Of a stretch of DNA of 64,000 bases, positions 42,740-51,960 are shown in pieces. The DNA comes from a bacterium (GTDB taxonomy: Bacteria; Zhuqueibacterota; Zhuqueibacteria; Residuimicrobiales; Residuimicrobiaceae). The stretch is taken from the NCBI GenBank assembly GCA_029565685.1, contig JAKQNR010000007.1:1-64000 (forward strand). The letters are read 5' to 3'. Positions within the stretch are counted from its first letter, which is position 1. Every line of letters starts with the position of its first letter. A program made the translations under genes and the position numbers. Under the pieces are notes generated by a model. It saw only the letters and a program-made list of their open reading frames with translations. It had not been told where the DNA came from and did no database searches.

Positions 42740-44122
42740 TTACCTGGCTGATAAGGCTTCTAATAGGGTGCGACCGACCGTCCAGTTATTAATCGCCGTT
42801 ACGCCGATAACTGCAGCCACTAAACCGCATCGCTGCCAGGAAACATGGAGTTTCGTTGCCACCAATAGGGCGCCCAGAAAAACCAGCGGCGTATGCCAGT
42901 GTTGTGAATATAAAAAACGGTCACTGCCCCACAAAGAGTGAAAAATCATGTTGTAAAAAACGACAAGCCCGCTACCCCATGAAAGCAAGAATAGCGAACG
43001 GTCTTCACGGGCCAATTGACGAATGGGTAATAGTAACAACAGCAAGAGAACCATGCCGATCAAATTCCTTACGGAGAAAAAAGCGTTATGCCAACTCTTC
43101 TGGTCGAGGTGATCAAAGGAAAACTTGAAAGCATAGCGGGCCGAAGGATTCATTTGCATGGCAAATGCATTCGGAATTTGCTTCGGTTCCGGCGCGATGA
43201 TCGAATTCACAACTACCTCTGGAAAGGTGAAAAATTTCTTGACAGCGTTTTTAGCATTTTTCGTGCCAAACGTCTGAATCCAGTCAAATTCATGACTGAG
43301 GGAGGGCCGCTTTAGCCCGGTCGCACCGAGCATGATGTCTTGAAGGGCGAAGGTTAGGGCTAAGACGAGGGCCGCCCATCCCACAACCCTGGCAATCGAA
43401 ATCCAAACGCCTCTATGCTGGTAAATTTCGCTCAGCCAGAACAGAATAGCCATAGGCACCAGGTTGGTGATCGTAACACCGGTGGCAAACATTCCGACTG
43501 CGGTCCACGCCATAAAGCACTGCCGCTCACGGCCATCCTTTGAGACCAGGAATAATAAATAGGCCAGTGCGATGGCCAGATTGTTGATAGCAAATAATTC
43601 GGGAATGCTGCCGAACAACAGCTGAGTAAATGAAACCAAGGCCAGCAAGGTAAACAGGCTAGCCAGCAGTAAGGACAACGTTAGCCGCAAGAATAGCCGA
43701 TAAACAATCCAATAGTAGAGTGCTGCCATCAAGGGAACGATTACCAGCGCGCATTGACGGTGCAAATATTTTGTGTCATCAAATTTGCCGGGCGATACGA
43801 TGGTCAGCCCCTTTGACAGCACCCTGATCGGGGCGGCAAAAAAGGTTGGCACATTGGGATGCGCTAATTGTCGCATATAATACAGATCAATATTCGGTTC
43901 ATCGCCCAAATTGGTAAAGGAATGCAACACTACATTTGGATCTGCATCGAATAAAACATTGTACTGTTGAAATACTCCAAATCGCTCAAGCTTCAATTCG
44001 AGATTCCAATGAAGCAAAAAGCCCATAATGGAAATCAATAAACCGACGATAATGGAAGACGATTTTTGATTTGCTGATCCGAAAATGAACTTCACCTTTG
44101 AAGCTAATTGGGTCAATAACAT
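42740..44122 (-). CDS. Polytopic membrane protein, glycosyltransferase-like
   Basis: This 460-residue protein has about eleven hydrophobic helices. An N-terminal extracytoplasmic loop holds DADPNVV (about residues 59-65), the kind of Asp/Glu-containing first loop seen in GT-C transferases (GT39/ArnT-like). The YLHRQCALVIVPLMAALYYW segment is also typical. I cannot place it in a named family with certainty. It is on the minus strand next to the radical SAM gene. A role in lipid-linked sugar transfer is inferred from topology. Confidence 0.6.
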   Translation of the reverse strand: MLLTQLASKVKFIFGSANQKSSSIIVGLLISIMGFLLHWNLELKLERFGVFQQYNVLFDADPNVVLHSFTNLGDEPNIDLYYMRQLAHPNVPTFFAAPIRVLSKGLTIVSPGKFDDTKYLHRQCALVIVPLMAALYYWIVYRLFLRLTLSLLLASLFTLLALVSFTQLLFGSIPELFAINNLAIALAYLLFLVSKDGRERQCFMAWTAVGMFATGVTITNLVPMAILFWLSEIYQHRGVWISIARVVGWAALVLALTFALQDIMLGATGLKRPSLSHEFDWIQTFGTKNAKNAVKKFFTFPEVVVNSIIAPEPKQIPNAFAMQMNPSARYAFKFSFDHLDQKSWHNAFFSVRNLIGMVLLLLLLLPIRQLAREDRSLFLLSWGSGLVVFYNMIFHSLWGSDRFLYSQHWHTPLVFLGALLVATKLHVSWQRCGLVAAVIGVTAINNWTVGRTLLEALSAR

Positions 44123-44304
44123 CGGATTCCATTGTTTTATTATAATGCCAGCGAGTTAACTCTTGAATGATCGACGATGATTTTTTTACATTAACGTATT
44201 AAAACAAGAGGGCAGGTGCTTTAAGTCGGACGCCAGAGCGTTCGCATATAATAAAACGATCGCGTTCTGGAAAAAGGATCACCTACGGATATATCGCCAT
44301 ACTC

Positions 44305-44846
44305 TTGGTCATCCGCAAGGGTACAGTCGGTCAATGGATCGAATCTCACCCATTCAAAGGCAGCAAGAGAGCACGTATCGGCAAACGTCGTCGTCCATAC
44401 GGCGACTGCCGGATTGATCATCCTGCGCAAGTGGCCTTTATTCAGACTACCATCCAGGATAGCTGCCAAATCAGATTAAATGCCCCATTGCGCTTTGGAC
44501 TCGCCGCGCCATCCAGACGCTGATTCAGGATCATTGTATACTACAGTCGCTGATCCGCAGCATTGATGAATATCTCCGTCGCTGGGGAACGCCCATCACT
44601 CGGGCTTACGAACAGAATCCCAAGATGGCGATCAAATTGTATTTCCTTCCTGCGCATACAGCTGAACGGAATCCGGATGAATATTTAAATCGAGATTCGA
44701 AACAATCAGCATTAAATATGGCGCCGGCCAGAAATAGCAATCAACTGCAGAAACAGATCAAAACATATATACGAGGTATTCAACGATTTCCCAAAAGAAT
44801 CAAGCTACATGTCACGAACAAAATTGCCGAATTTGCGAGTAATTAA
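44305..44846 (+). pseudogene. IS630-family transposase remnant
   Basis: Translated pieces match IS630 transposases: KRARIGKRRRPYGDCRIDH, then after a frameshift near 44460 LPNQIKCPIALWTRRAIQTLI and SIDEYLRRWGTPITRAYEQNP. After a deletion near 44635 removing the DDE catalytic core comes LYFLPAHTAERNPDEYLN with the final KQIKTYIRGIQ...PKRIKLHV tail. The catalytic Glu region remains but the middle is lost, so it is inactive. It lies at the junction to the AT-rich FkbM gene and overlaps its end by 4 bp. I could not identify terminal inverted repeats. Confidence 0.8.
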
Positions 44847-45613
44847 TTGCCGGAATAATAATTTTTCCTTATACCTATTGTATTTTCTTTATAGGCAAAT
44901 AATTTAAATCCATTCCTTTTTATTAATTTAATAGATTTTTTATAATCTGACGTCGTTAAATGTATATGTTCAAAAATAATTATATCTATCTTTAACTTGT
45001 TAAAATTTATAAGCTTTATTATTTCAAAATCATAACCTTCCGTGTCAATTTCGATTAGATCTACATTTTCAATATTGTGCTTTAGAAGCAAAGTGTCCAA
45101 TGAAATCGTTTTTATTTTCTCTTCGATAAGCAGGTCATCAAAATTTGATATATTTTTTTTATGCTTGAGAATAATCTCTTTATTAAAAGAGCCTATAGTA
45201 TGATACCATCTCGGCAAATTAGGATCGTTTTCTACTTTTAATCGATAAAAACTTGCTTCGCCGTCATTATTTGAAATCGCAGAATTTTCAAAAATCAAAT
45301 TATGTTGCTTTGAAGAATAATTTCGCTTTAATCTTTCAAAAAGATAGGTAACTGGTTCAACCAAAAGGCCTTGCCAATTATATTGATTAATATATTTGTT
45401 TATTGGATCCGCTTCAACTCCATCATTAGAACCTATTTGAATAAAAAAAACATCATTTTTAAAATGTGAATAGCTTTCTAATATTTCTTCTAATGGTTTT
45501 TGCTTTGGCAACCACAGTTTATCTCCGGAATGGTATATTTTAGATAATAATCGATAAAGAAAACTATTTTCCGATAATATCTTTTTGACTTGCTGAGCCA
45601 TCTTGATTTTCAT
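44843..45613 (-). CDS. FkbM-family methyltransferase
   Basis: This 256-residue protein is read from the ATG at 45613; a longer start at 45679 is possible. Motif I is FIQIGSNDGVEADP (about 57-70), then LLVEPVTYLFERLKRNY, FENSAISNNDGEASFY, TISLDTLL and the FkbM hallmark LIEIDTEGYDFEIIKL. FkbM proteins O-methylate sugars or polyketide hydroxyls. The gene is far more AT-rich than its neighbours and uses many AAT/ATA codons, a sign of transfer. It abuts the IS630 remnant. Confidence 0.88.
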   Translation of the reverse strand: MKIKMAQQVKKILSENSFLYRLLSKIYHSGDKLWLPKQKPLEEILESYSHFKNDVFFIQIGSNDGVEADPINKYINQYNWQGLLVEPVTYLFERLKRNYSSKQHNLIFENSAISNNDGEASFYRLKVENDPNLPRWYHTIGSFNKEIILKHKKNISNFDDLLIEEKIKTISLDTLLLKHNIENVDLIEIDTEGYDFEIIKLINFNKLKIDIIIFEHIHLTTSDYKKSIKLIKRNGFKLFAYKENTIGIRKNYYSGN

Positions 45614-46825
45614 ATTTATTCCAACATTTATTGATGATAAATCAACTCGCATCAAACCAATGAGACTGACAGTATCCAAGAAATCACAAATGGCGACTCC
45701 GACCGCGCTTGCTCAGTCTCTCATACCGTTCAAACCCTTGCTACGCCAGTTTGCCTTTGAGATGGAAAGAAGTTAAGAAAATTTTATTTTGCTGGGTTTA
45801 AAAAAAATCGAGGAGATCATCCTCTGACATACGCCTCGCACCCATCTATTCCCCCATTTTGGAATGCAGATCCATATCCTGCCCGTCGCCGGTTCTCATC
45901 TCCGGGAAAGTAGCTACTCTAACTCTATTAAGCAAGCAAATATTTGAATCATCTGCAATTAGACGCTATTGCTGCGGGATCAGCCTGCGTAAAAATTACT
46001 GACTCGTGATATGCAAACGCGATTACGATCGCATGCACCGAACTGTTCCAGTCCATCAGATCGCTCAAGTTTGTGCCGTCCTTGTAAAACAAGCTGATCC
46101 CACTCTCGCTCCGCAAGTCTGGCCTCATCCATCCCTCATCGCTTCATTCTTCGAACGGCATAACGTCCCCAGCAAACAGCGGTCGTACCGGAAGAAAATA
46201 AATAACCGCTTCGATATGTTGAAGAAAATGGACAAATGCTCCCCGAATCGGCTCGAGGGCGGTACCATATCGATGCAAATGGGTCCTGGGGCTAAATCGC
46301 TGGTGCGTTTATAAATAACTTGCTCTCGGCCCCGTATAAAGGTTCTAGTTAAGCAAAGTGGTGAGATCGCCCAACAACCGACGCTGAGCGGAAGTGAGTG
46401 TTTATACCCTTCGCGCCGCAATGGGCCAAAGGGAGCAAGGTAAACAGGGCTTCCATATTGCTGGGCTTGCTCGCTGCGACCGGGGTTGGCTCTTCGCGCG
46501 CGAACCAGCTCGCCGGTTGCCAGCCTATCGTCCCGCCGCGAGGTGAAAAACTGATCTACATGAAAAGGGTTGTGCAGCAGGTCTGTAAAAGGCACTTTGG
46601 TTAAAGATCCTGTGCTGCCGTTTGGATAGAATAATGCATTTTTCACTGCCTGTTTTATTTTCATCCTATCATTCCTGCGAAACAAAATAAAAACATCAAT
46701 ACGCATAAATCTTTTAATTTGTAACTAAGTGCCAGCAGGCGATCCTCATTTAATAATATCCATTAAATTTTTTCGCCTAGTAAATTGTTTGTCTTGCAGA
46801 TTAGAGGTTGTTTTATATTGAAATG
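45614..46825. other. Non-coding or decayed region
   Basis: No gene was recognised. Open frames exist on both strands (for example minus 46125-46706, which from an internal ATG reads MKIKQAVKNALFYPNGST) but none has family resemblance. Mixed GC (high near 46400-46560) suggests stitched remnants of mobile DNA. Confidence 0.4.
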
Positions 46826-47518
46826 TCAACTAGACTTTTTCGTAATAATGCTTCTCATCCATCGGAACAAATTTTGGGCAACGAATAGATATATATCTTT
46901 GGGGTGATTTCCATAATAAAAGATTTTTCTCTTTTTCCCGTTGATCGTGATGGTATACTCTTTGAATCTTTTAATTTCTTCACAGCCTAATATTTTATAT
47001 ATCCAATGCGCCGATATGTTTTTAATATCCACGTATCCATAGATTTTCGTATATCCATTGCTACGGTGATTTGCATACATTTCAGAAAGCAAATATAAGG
47101 CGAGGCCCTGACCTCTATTGGGGGGTGTAATATAGAAATACTCAGCATAGATTTCATTCTCCCCTTCAAGTTTAATGGGCAGTCTATCTAACGCATAAGA
47201 ATATCCATTTTTTATTCGCTTGGCATACCACCAATAATAACCAATTAATGCGGCGTCTTTGAAAAACAATACACCATTACATTTGTGTTCGATTAAACGT
47301 TTAATCAGATCAACCTCAGTGGGGTCGCCTATCTCTTCACAAAACTTTATTACTGCATTCAAATCTTTTTCCCCATAAGGTCTATAGTTATAGTCAGTCG
47401 ATAATTCGCTTTTTACCTTGTAACGAGAAGGCTTAGTCAGATCAAGTTCTGTTAAAACCACTTCCCTTTCAAAATTCAGGCAAATGGCTTTATTGATTGA
47501 ATCTACCAATAACTTCAT
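46826..47518 (-). CDS. GNAT-family acetyltransferase
   Basis: This 230-residue protein has an N-terminal ~45-residue extension and a GNAT domain. EDL-type beta1-alpha1 (YRPYGEKDLNAVIKFCEE), a central strand (EIYAEYFYI) and the acetyl-CoA loop NRGQGLALYLL (134-144) are followed by GYVDIKNISAHWIYKILGCEEI. It is AT-rich like the other island genes. Its ATG overlaps the stop of the BKACE remnant as ATGA. It may N-acylate an amino sugar or amine in the island's pathway (inference). Confidence 0.82.
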   Translation of the reverse strand: MKLLVDSINKAICLNFEREVVLTELDLTKPSRYKVKSELSTDYNYRPYGEKDLNAVIKFCEEIGDPTEVDLIKRLIEHKCNGVLFFKDAALIGYYWWYAKRIKNGYSYALDRLPIKLEGENEIYAEYFYITPPNRGQGLALYLLSEMYANHRSNGYTKIYGYVDIKNISAHWIYKILGCEEIKRFKEYTITINGKKRKIFYYGNHPKDIYLFVAQNLFRWMRSIITKKSS

Positions 47519-47802
47519 CGCTCATCGCTCCCATAGCCCGAATTCGATGGTTGCAGGATAAAAAGTAAAGAATTAAATGTTATTTTATAATACGACGGAC
47601 TTTTCTTTTCGAATGCAGTCGCGTTACGATCTTTCCAGCCTTTCTGCAGGTCCATCATCAAGGCCGATTCTGTGAAACCCGTTTCTGCGGCTTCCAGAAC
47701 CTGATTAACGATTTCATCGGCCTGAAGGAATACATTGGGGGGCATGTTTTTAGCAGGGATCATGGTGGTTGGCGTAAAATGGAGGAAAAAGTGCTTATCC
47801 AT
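47515..47802 (-). pseudogene. N-terminal remnant of a BKACE (3-keto-5-aminohexanoate cleavage enzyme-like) protein
   Basis: From an ATG at 47802 (AGGGG upstream) the frame reads FFLHFTPTTMIPAKNMPPNVFLQADEIVNQVLEAAETG. This parallels the BKACE/DUF849 N-terminus (NFTPTGMIPTK...ADEIVEQVLEAAELG). It then diverges (ESALMMDLQKGW instead of MVHLHARD) and stops after 95 residues, while the family has about 270-300. The metal-binding HLHAR is missing, so the product cannot be an active BKACE. The stop overlaps the GNAT start by 4 bp, so the fragment may still matter for translation of that gene. Confidence 0.45.
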
Positions 47803-48425
47803 TGTTCCCCTCATCTGGTTGAGGTTGGACTTTGCAAGCCCTTTGGACGAGCACAATAAAGGGCATCCAAGCGAAGAGGTATGGACGAAAGAGAGCGCAT
47901 CGTCCGAACAGAAGAACTGAGCGCAAAGCAACTGCCACCATGCTCTTTCTGCCCCTGGGCGATAGATAACCGCTCTCCAGCAGGCACGAGGAAATCCCTT
48001 CCCCCTTTGTGTATCCGCCACATAGAAAAATATAAACAGGCGCGAAGCAAAATGCAAATGGTTTTTCTCTACTGGGGTGGTCGACCTGGTCGCAGCGTAT
48101 TCCGTAAAGCCGGCTTGCTCTCAGCCCGTGCAAAAACTTGAGCGGTGGGAGATGCCCAGCCATTTCTCCATTTTCACTGCGCCAAGCTTTTCCGGCACTC
48201 GCAAAATGGCAGTTATCCTACTCGACTCGCCCTCTGTAATTCCACTTGTTCCCGGCAGAGGCTGTTGTACTGGTTCTTTCCACAATCCGCAGGGATAGTA
48301 CTATGATCAAGGATTTGCCGGCGATTTGCCATTTCCTGGTGCAAAAGCAAAAGTCAAGTCGGGGACGCCTCCGCTAATAGAAGGGGGAACAACACTTTTC
48401 TCAGGTGTAAATAGTCAACACTTAT
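47803..48425. other. Region without a recognised gene
   Basis: Short open frames on both strands lack ribosome sites and family similarity. The stretch separates the island from the intact sugar symporter gene and probably holds gene debris. Confidence 0.35.
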
Positions 48426-49871
48426 TTATGGCTTGTTCATTTTTAATCTCCAAAACTTTTCGATCTCTTCCAGCGACCGGCCCCGGGTTTCCGGCACCCA
48501 TTTCCATATAAACCAGGCCGCGGCAAGGCCCATGGCCGAATAGATCCAGTAGGCAAAGCCGTGATGAAACAGGGAGGCTAATGCGGTACTGTTGTTCATG
48601 ATGGGGAAAGTCCAGGAAACGATCAAATTGGATATCCACATGGAGGCTACGGCATATGCCATGGCCCTGCCCCGGATGCGGTTCGGGAACAGCTCTGAAA
48701 GCAGAACCCAGGTGACCGGGCCCCAGGAGAAAGCAAAACAGGCTACAAAGCCGAGCATGGCCAGCATGGCAACCCAACCGAGCCGTTCAGAATAAAAACA
48801 AGCGCCAAGAATCAGCATGAATACAGCCATGCCAAAAGCACCGATCAGTTGCAGCTGTTTCCGGCCAAACCGGTCAACGGTAAAAATGGCGATCACAGTG
48901 AAGGAGAGGTTGATGATCCCCACGATGATCGTTTGCAGAAGAGACACATTAGTCCCCGATCCCATGTTCTTGAAAATCTCGGGGGCATAGTAGAGTACAA
49001 CATTAATCCCGACAAATTGCTGAAATACAGCCAAGAGAAGACCAATGACCACCACCTGCCTGCCAAAGCTGAACAACCGACTGCCGGAGGCAACAACGGT
49101 TGATCCGATTTCGGCAAGTATGCTTCCAGCGATTTTCGCTCCATTGATGCGGGCCAATATCTTCATCGCTTCAGCATGTTTATTTTTTAATACCAGAAAC
49201 CTGGGGGTTTCCGGAACAAAAAACAGGAGAACAAGAAACAGGGCTGCAGGAACCGCTTCCGAGGCAAACATCCACCTCCAACCTATTCGAGTGATCCACT
49301 CGTCATCTCCCTGGCTGGCGATCGCATAGTTGACAAAATAAACCACCAGCATGCCGAAAATAATCGCGAATTGATTCCAGGATACCAGTTTGCCGCGGAT
49401 CCCGGCCGGCGAGATTTCTGCGATATACATCGGGGAGAGCATCGAAGCCAGCCCTACACCAATGCCTCCGATGATCCGGTAAATAATGAAATGCGGCATA
49501 AAGGACTCATCGGCCGATCCGATTGCCTGAAAAAACATCTCCGGCATGGCAGAGCCAATCGCTGATGTCAGGAACAGCCAGGCAGCCAGGATCAGCCCTC
49601 CCTTTCGCCCCAGTTTCAGACTGACCCACCCTCCGATAAGGCCCCCGACAATGCATCCGATAAGAGCCGAAGAGACCAGGAAACCATGCCAGGAATTGGC
49701 CGCAGCCTCGGACCAGTTGTGAGGATCAATGAAAACCGCTTTTAAAGAACTGACTGTCCCGGAAATGACGGCTGTGTCATATCCGAACAACAATCCTCCA
49801 AGCGTGGCAATAAAGGTCAGGATGGCGACATAGCCTTTAGGGTTGGATTCCTCTTCCCGCGATTTTATCAT
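48426..49871 (-). CDS. Sugar porter (XylE-type, MFS) sugar/H+ symporter
   Basis: This 481-residue protein is read from the ATG at 49871 (AGGA just upstream); a 5' extension to 50006 is possible. It has twelve helices and the sugar-porter signatures GGLLFGYDTAVISG (25-38), LGRKGG, PMYIAEISPAGIRG, PETPRFLVLKNK, QQFVGINVVLYYAPEIFKNMG and the C-terminal PETRGRSLEEIE. XylE-type members import xylose, arabinose or glucose with a proton. The adjacent polysaccharide-degrading locus (52.7-58.9 kb) suggests uptake of released sugars. A dead copy lies at 31811-32322. Confidence 0.9.
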   Translation of the reverse strand: MIKSREEESNPKGYVAILTFIATLGGLLFGYDTAVISGTVSSLKAVFIDPHNWSEAAANSWHGFLVSSALIGCIVGGLIGGWVSLKLGRKGGLILAAWLFLTSAIGSAMPEMFFQAIGSADESFMPHFIIYRIIGGIGVGLASMLSPMYIAEISPAGIRGKLVSWNQFAIIFGMLVVYFVNYAIASQGDDEWITRIGWRWMFASEAVPAALFLVLLFFVPETPRFLVLKNKHAEAMKILARINGAKIAGSILAEIGSTVVASGSRLFSFGRQVVVIGLLLAVFQQFVGINVVLYYAPEIFKNMGSGTNVSLLQTIIVGIINLSFTVIAIFTVDRFGRKQLQLIGAFGMAVFMLILGACFYSERLGWVAMLAMLGFVACFAFSWGPVTWVLLSELFPNRIRGRAMAYAVASMWISNLIVSWTFPIMNNSTALASLFHHGFAYWIYSAMGLAAAWFIWKWVPETRGRSLEEIEKFWRLKMNKP

Positions 49872-50328
49872 ATTCCTGCTGATTTCTCTTGGTGATAGAA
49901 CTTTTTCATGAAAAGTGCGGAATTCACTTGCTCGAAAGCGTTGAACCTCTCCTTCGCCTAAGCATATTTTCGTTGTCAGGCCAGAGGCTATAGCGGAGGT
50001 ACTCACACCTAACTTGTCGATATAATAGCCAATGAGTCCTTGAAAATCAAGCGGAATTTACCAACCGCATGTACTATGACGGAGGCACTGCCGGTAAAAC
50101 CTGGGCGGCAACAAGGAATGGCAGGAGATAGTATGGAGACGCGCTTAAAAAAGCAACATATCTACAGTCTCAGGGGATTGGCGACGCACTCCCTTTAAAA
50201 ACCTGCTGAGCAAAGGTTCTTACCCATCATAATGCTGTCCGGAAGAGTCTCGGACCATGATGTAACTTCGGTCTGGCCGTGTAACGATTACAATAACCTG
50301 GCTGGCATGAGAATGGTAAAGAAAAAGC
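49872..50328. other. Intergenic region upstream of the symporter and SPFH operon
   Basis: The divergent spacer between the minus-strand symporter and the plus-strand SPFH promoter holds the possible N-terminal extension of the symporter frame (to 50006). No other gene was recognised. Confidence 0.35.
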
Positions 50329-50357
50329 TTGACAATTATGGTAAAATTCGATATACT
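50329..50357 (+). promoter_or_regulatory. Sigma70-type promoter of the SPFH-Arc operon
   Basis: A perfect -35 TTGACA (50329-50334) and TATACT -10 (50352-50357) are separated by the ideal 17 bases. Transcription would start near 50364, inside the palindromic operator. Confidence 0.85.
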
Positions 50358-50361
50358 TATT

Positions 50362-50387
50362 ATATTAATATGATATCATATTAATAT
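50362..50387. promoter_or_regulatory. Perfect 26-bp palindrome, probable operator
   Basis: The 26 bases are fully self-complementary around the central TGATATCA. The site spans the expected transcription start, just downstream of the -10 box and 18 bp before the start codon region. A repressor bound here would block the promoter. The ribbon-helix-helix protein encoded at 51449 is the obvious candidate (inference). Confidence 0.7.
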
Positions 50388-50405
50388 CTAAAAATGGAGG
50401 TGTCT

Positions 50406-51446
50406 ATGTCCAGCGAGTCTGTCAAACCCGCGAGCATCGAGAAAGAAGTCGGCGCCATCAATGGATGGCCGATGCTCTTCATCAATCTGGCTATTCTCTT
50501 CTCCGGTCCGGTGCTGATTGTCTGGACCGCTGTCTCCGGCGCACAGAGGCATCTCAGCGCCGGCGCCATCGTCAGCGGCGTGCTCTTTGGCGCATTTCTC
50601 ATCATCCTTGGCATCATCATGCTCAGCGGCCACATCGCCCTGCAGCCCAACCAGGCCCGCGTGCTCATCCTCTTCGGCGCTTACAAGGGCACAATCCGCA
50701 AGAGCGGATTCTACTGGGCTAATCCTTTTTATTCACGCACGCGCGCCAAGATACCGGTCCACTCCTCGGGAGTTCCATCACACGGGTCAGGCAAGGGTGC
50801 AGCCGTTACCACTGCGGTCAATGCCACCACCGGCGGCATCCTTTACCAGCCTTTAAGCGCCAAGATTTCGCTGCGCGCGCACAATTTCAACAGCGACAAG
50901 CTCAAGGTCAACGACCGGCGCGGCAACCCTATTGAAATCGCAGCAGTGGTCGTGTGGCGAGTGCAGGATACCGCCCAGGCGGCTTTTGATGTCGAGGATT
51001 ATGAAAGCTATGTACAGGTGCAAGCCGAGTCGGCGATCCGCAGCATTGCCAGCCTCTACGATTACGACCACGGTGAGGAACATGAGGTCACCCTGCGCAA
51101 CGGCGGCGACGAGGTGGCGGCGGAATTGACCAAAGAACTGCAGGCGCGGCTGCATAAGGCCGGTGTGGTGGTCGACGAAGCCCGCATCACCCATCTGGCC
51201 TATGCGCCTGAGATCGCCCAGGCAATGCTGCGCCGCCAGCAGGCGGAGGCGGTCATCGCGGCGCGGCAGAAAATCGTCCACGGCGCGGTGAGCATGGTGG
51301 AGATGGCGCTGCAGGATTTGGCGGACAAGGAGGTGGTTAAGCTGGATGAGGAACGCAAGGCGGCGATGGTCAGCAATCTACTCGTCGTCCTGTGCAGTGA
51401 AACGGCCTCCACCCCTGTCATCAATACCGGCACTCTTTACAGTTGA
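50406..51446 (+). CDS. SPFH/band-7 domain membrane protein
   Basis: This 346-residue protein is read from the ATG at 50406 (GGAGGT 4-5 bases upstream). Residues ~18-75 contain two membrane helices ([18 protein letters not shown] and a second at about 52-72). The SPFH domain follows ([61 protein letters not shown]). The C-terminal helix ends [25 protein letters not shown] proteins form membrane microdomain scaffolds. This one has the short helical tail of the group that is paired with an Arc-like gene in actinobacteria and others. It is co-transcribed with that gene, 2 bp apart. Confidence 0.88.
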   Translation: MSSESVKPASIEKEVGAINGWPMLFINLAILFSGPVLIVWTAVSGAQRHLSAGAIVSGVLFGAFLIILGIIMLSGHIALQPNQARVLILFGAYKGTIRKSGFYWANPFYSRTRAKIPVHSSGVPSHGSGKGAAVTTAVNATTGGILYQPLSAKISLRAHNFNSDKLKVNDRRGNPIEIAAVVVWRVQDTAQAAFDVEDYESYVQVQAESAIRSIASLYDYDHGEEHEVTLRNGGDEVAAELTKELQARLHKAGVVVDEARITHLAYAPEIAQAMLRRQQAEAVIAARQKIVHGAVSMVEMALQDLADKEVVKLDEERKAAMVSNLLVVLCSETASTPVINTGTLYS

Positions 51447-51448
51447 TC

Positions 51449-51619
51449 ATGGCTGGAGAAGAGAAAAAATCGTTCCTGCTGCGCATTCCGCCGGATTTAT
51501 GGATGGAACTGGAGAAATGGGCTGCCGATGAGCTGCGCAGCGTCAATGGACAGATCGAATTCATCCTGCGTCAGGCCGTAGCGCGGCGCAAACGAAGCGG
51601 CGATGAAGAATCCGCCTGA
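51449..51619 (+). CDS. Arc-type ribbon-helix-helix DNA-binding protein
   Basis: This 56-residue protein begins [40 protein letters not shown] in outline: a beta-strand (SFLLRIP) then two helices with the conserved [14 protein letters not shown]. This is the Arc/MetJ-type RHH fold, usually seen as LRLP..L...L...A.....S.N..I...L. It starts 2 bp after the SPFH stop. It most likely represses its own operon through the 26-bp palindrome at 50362-50387. An antitoxin role is possible, but no toxin gene is next to it. Confidence 0.85.
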   Translation: MAGEEKKSFLLRIPPDLWMELEKWAADELRSVNGQIEFILRQAVARRKRSGDEESA

Positions 51620-51650
51620 TCTGCCGCGGATAGGCCTGGTTCAGAGATAC

Positions 51651-51960
51651 TTAATCTCCCGCCGGTTGGAAGGAGATTATCAGATGGAGAGTGTGATAGG
51701 GTTTGTTGAACCTGACCGCATCCAGCTCATGGAGCCGGCTGTAGGTGTAGCGAAATCCGACGAGCCATTCGGACCAGCGTATCCACAGCCCGAGATTCAG
51801 GCCAACGGCTGAATTGTTCAAGGCGACCGCCGAGGTCGGACTGAAAGGCAAGGGCTTTGTCGTCTGACTGTGAAAAACCCAGCTGCACGCCGCCTGAAGC
51901 CGTGCCATTTGCCGCGAGCAGCAGCCAGGCCGTGGCATATAAGTTGATCCTTTTTTTCAT
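51651..51960 (-). pseudogene. Frameshifted small outer-membrane protein remnant
   Basis: A signal peptide (MKKRINLYATAWLLLAANGTAS, from 51960) is followed by GVQLGFSQSDDKALAF. In the next frame from about 51850 come strands of a barrel (SAVGLNLGLWIRWSEWLVGFRYTYSRL and a final TLHLIISFQPAGD). Joined, they give about 100 residues, shorter than typical 8-strand barrels. A frameshift plus an internal deletion are likely. It is on the opposite strand to the SPFH operon. Confidence 0.5.

Noticed and set aside
46125..46706. Minus-strand frame of 193 codons as a real gene
   Set aside because: No family resemblance, overlapping open frames on both strands and uneven composition; more likely mobile-element debris.
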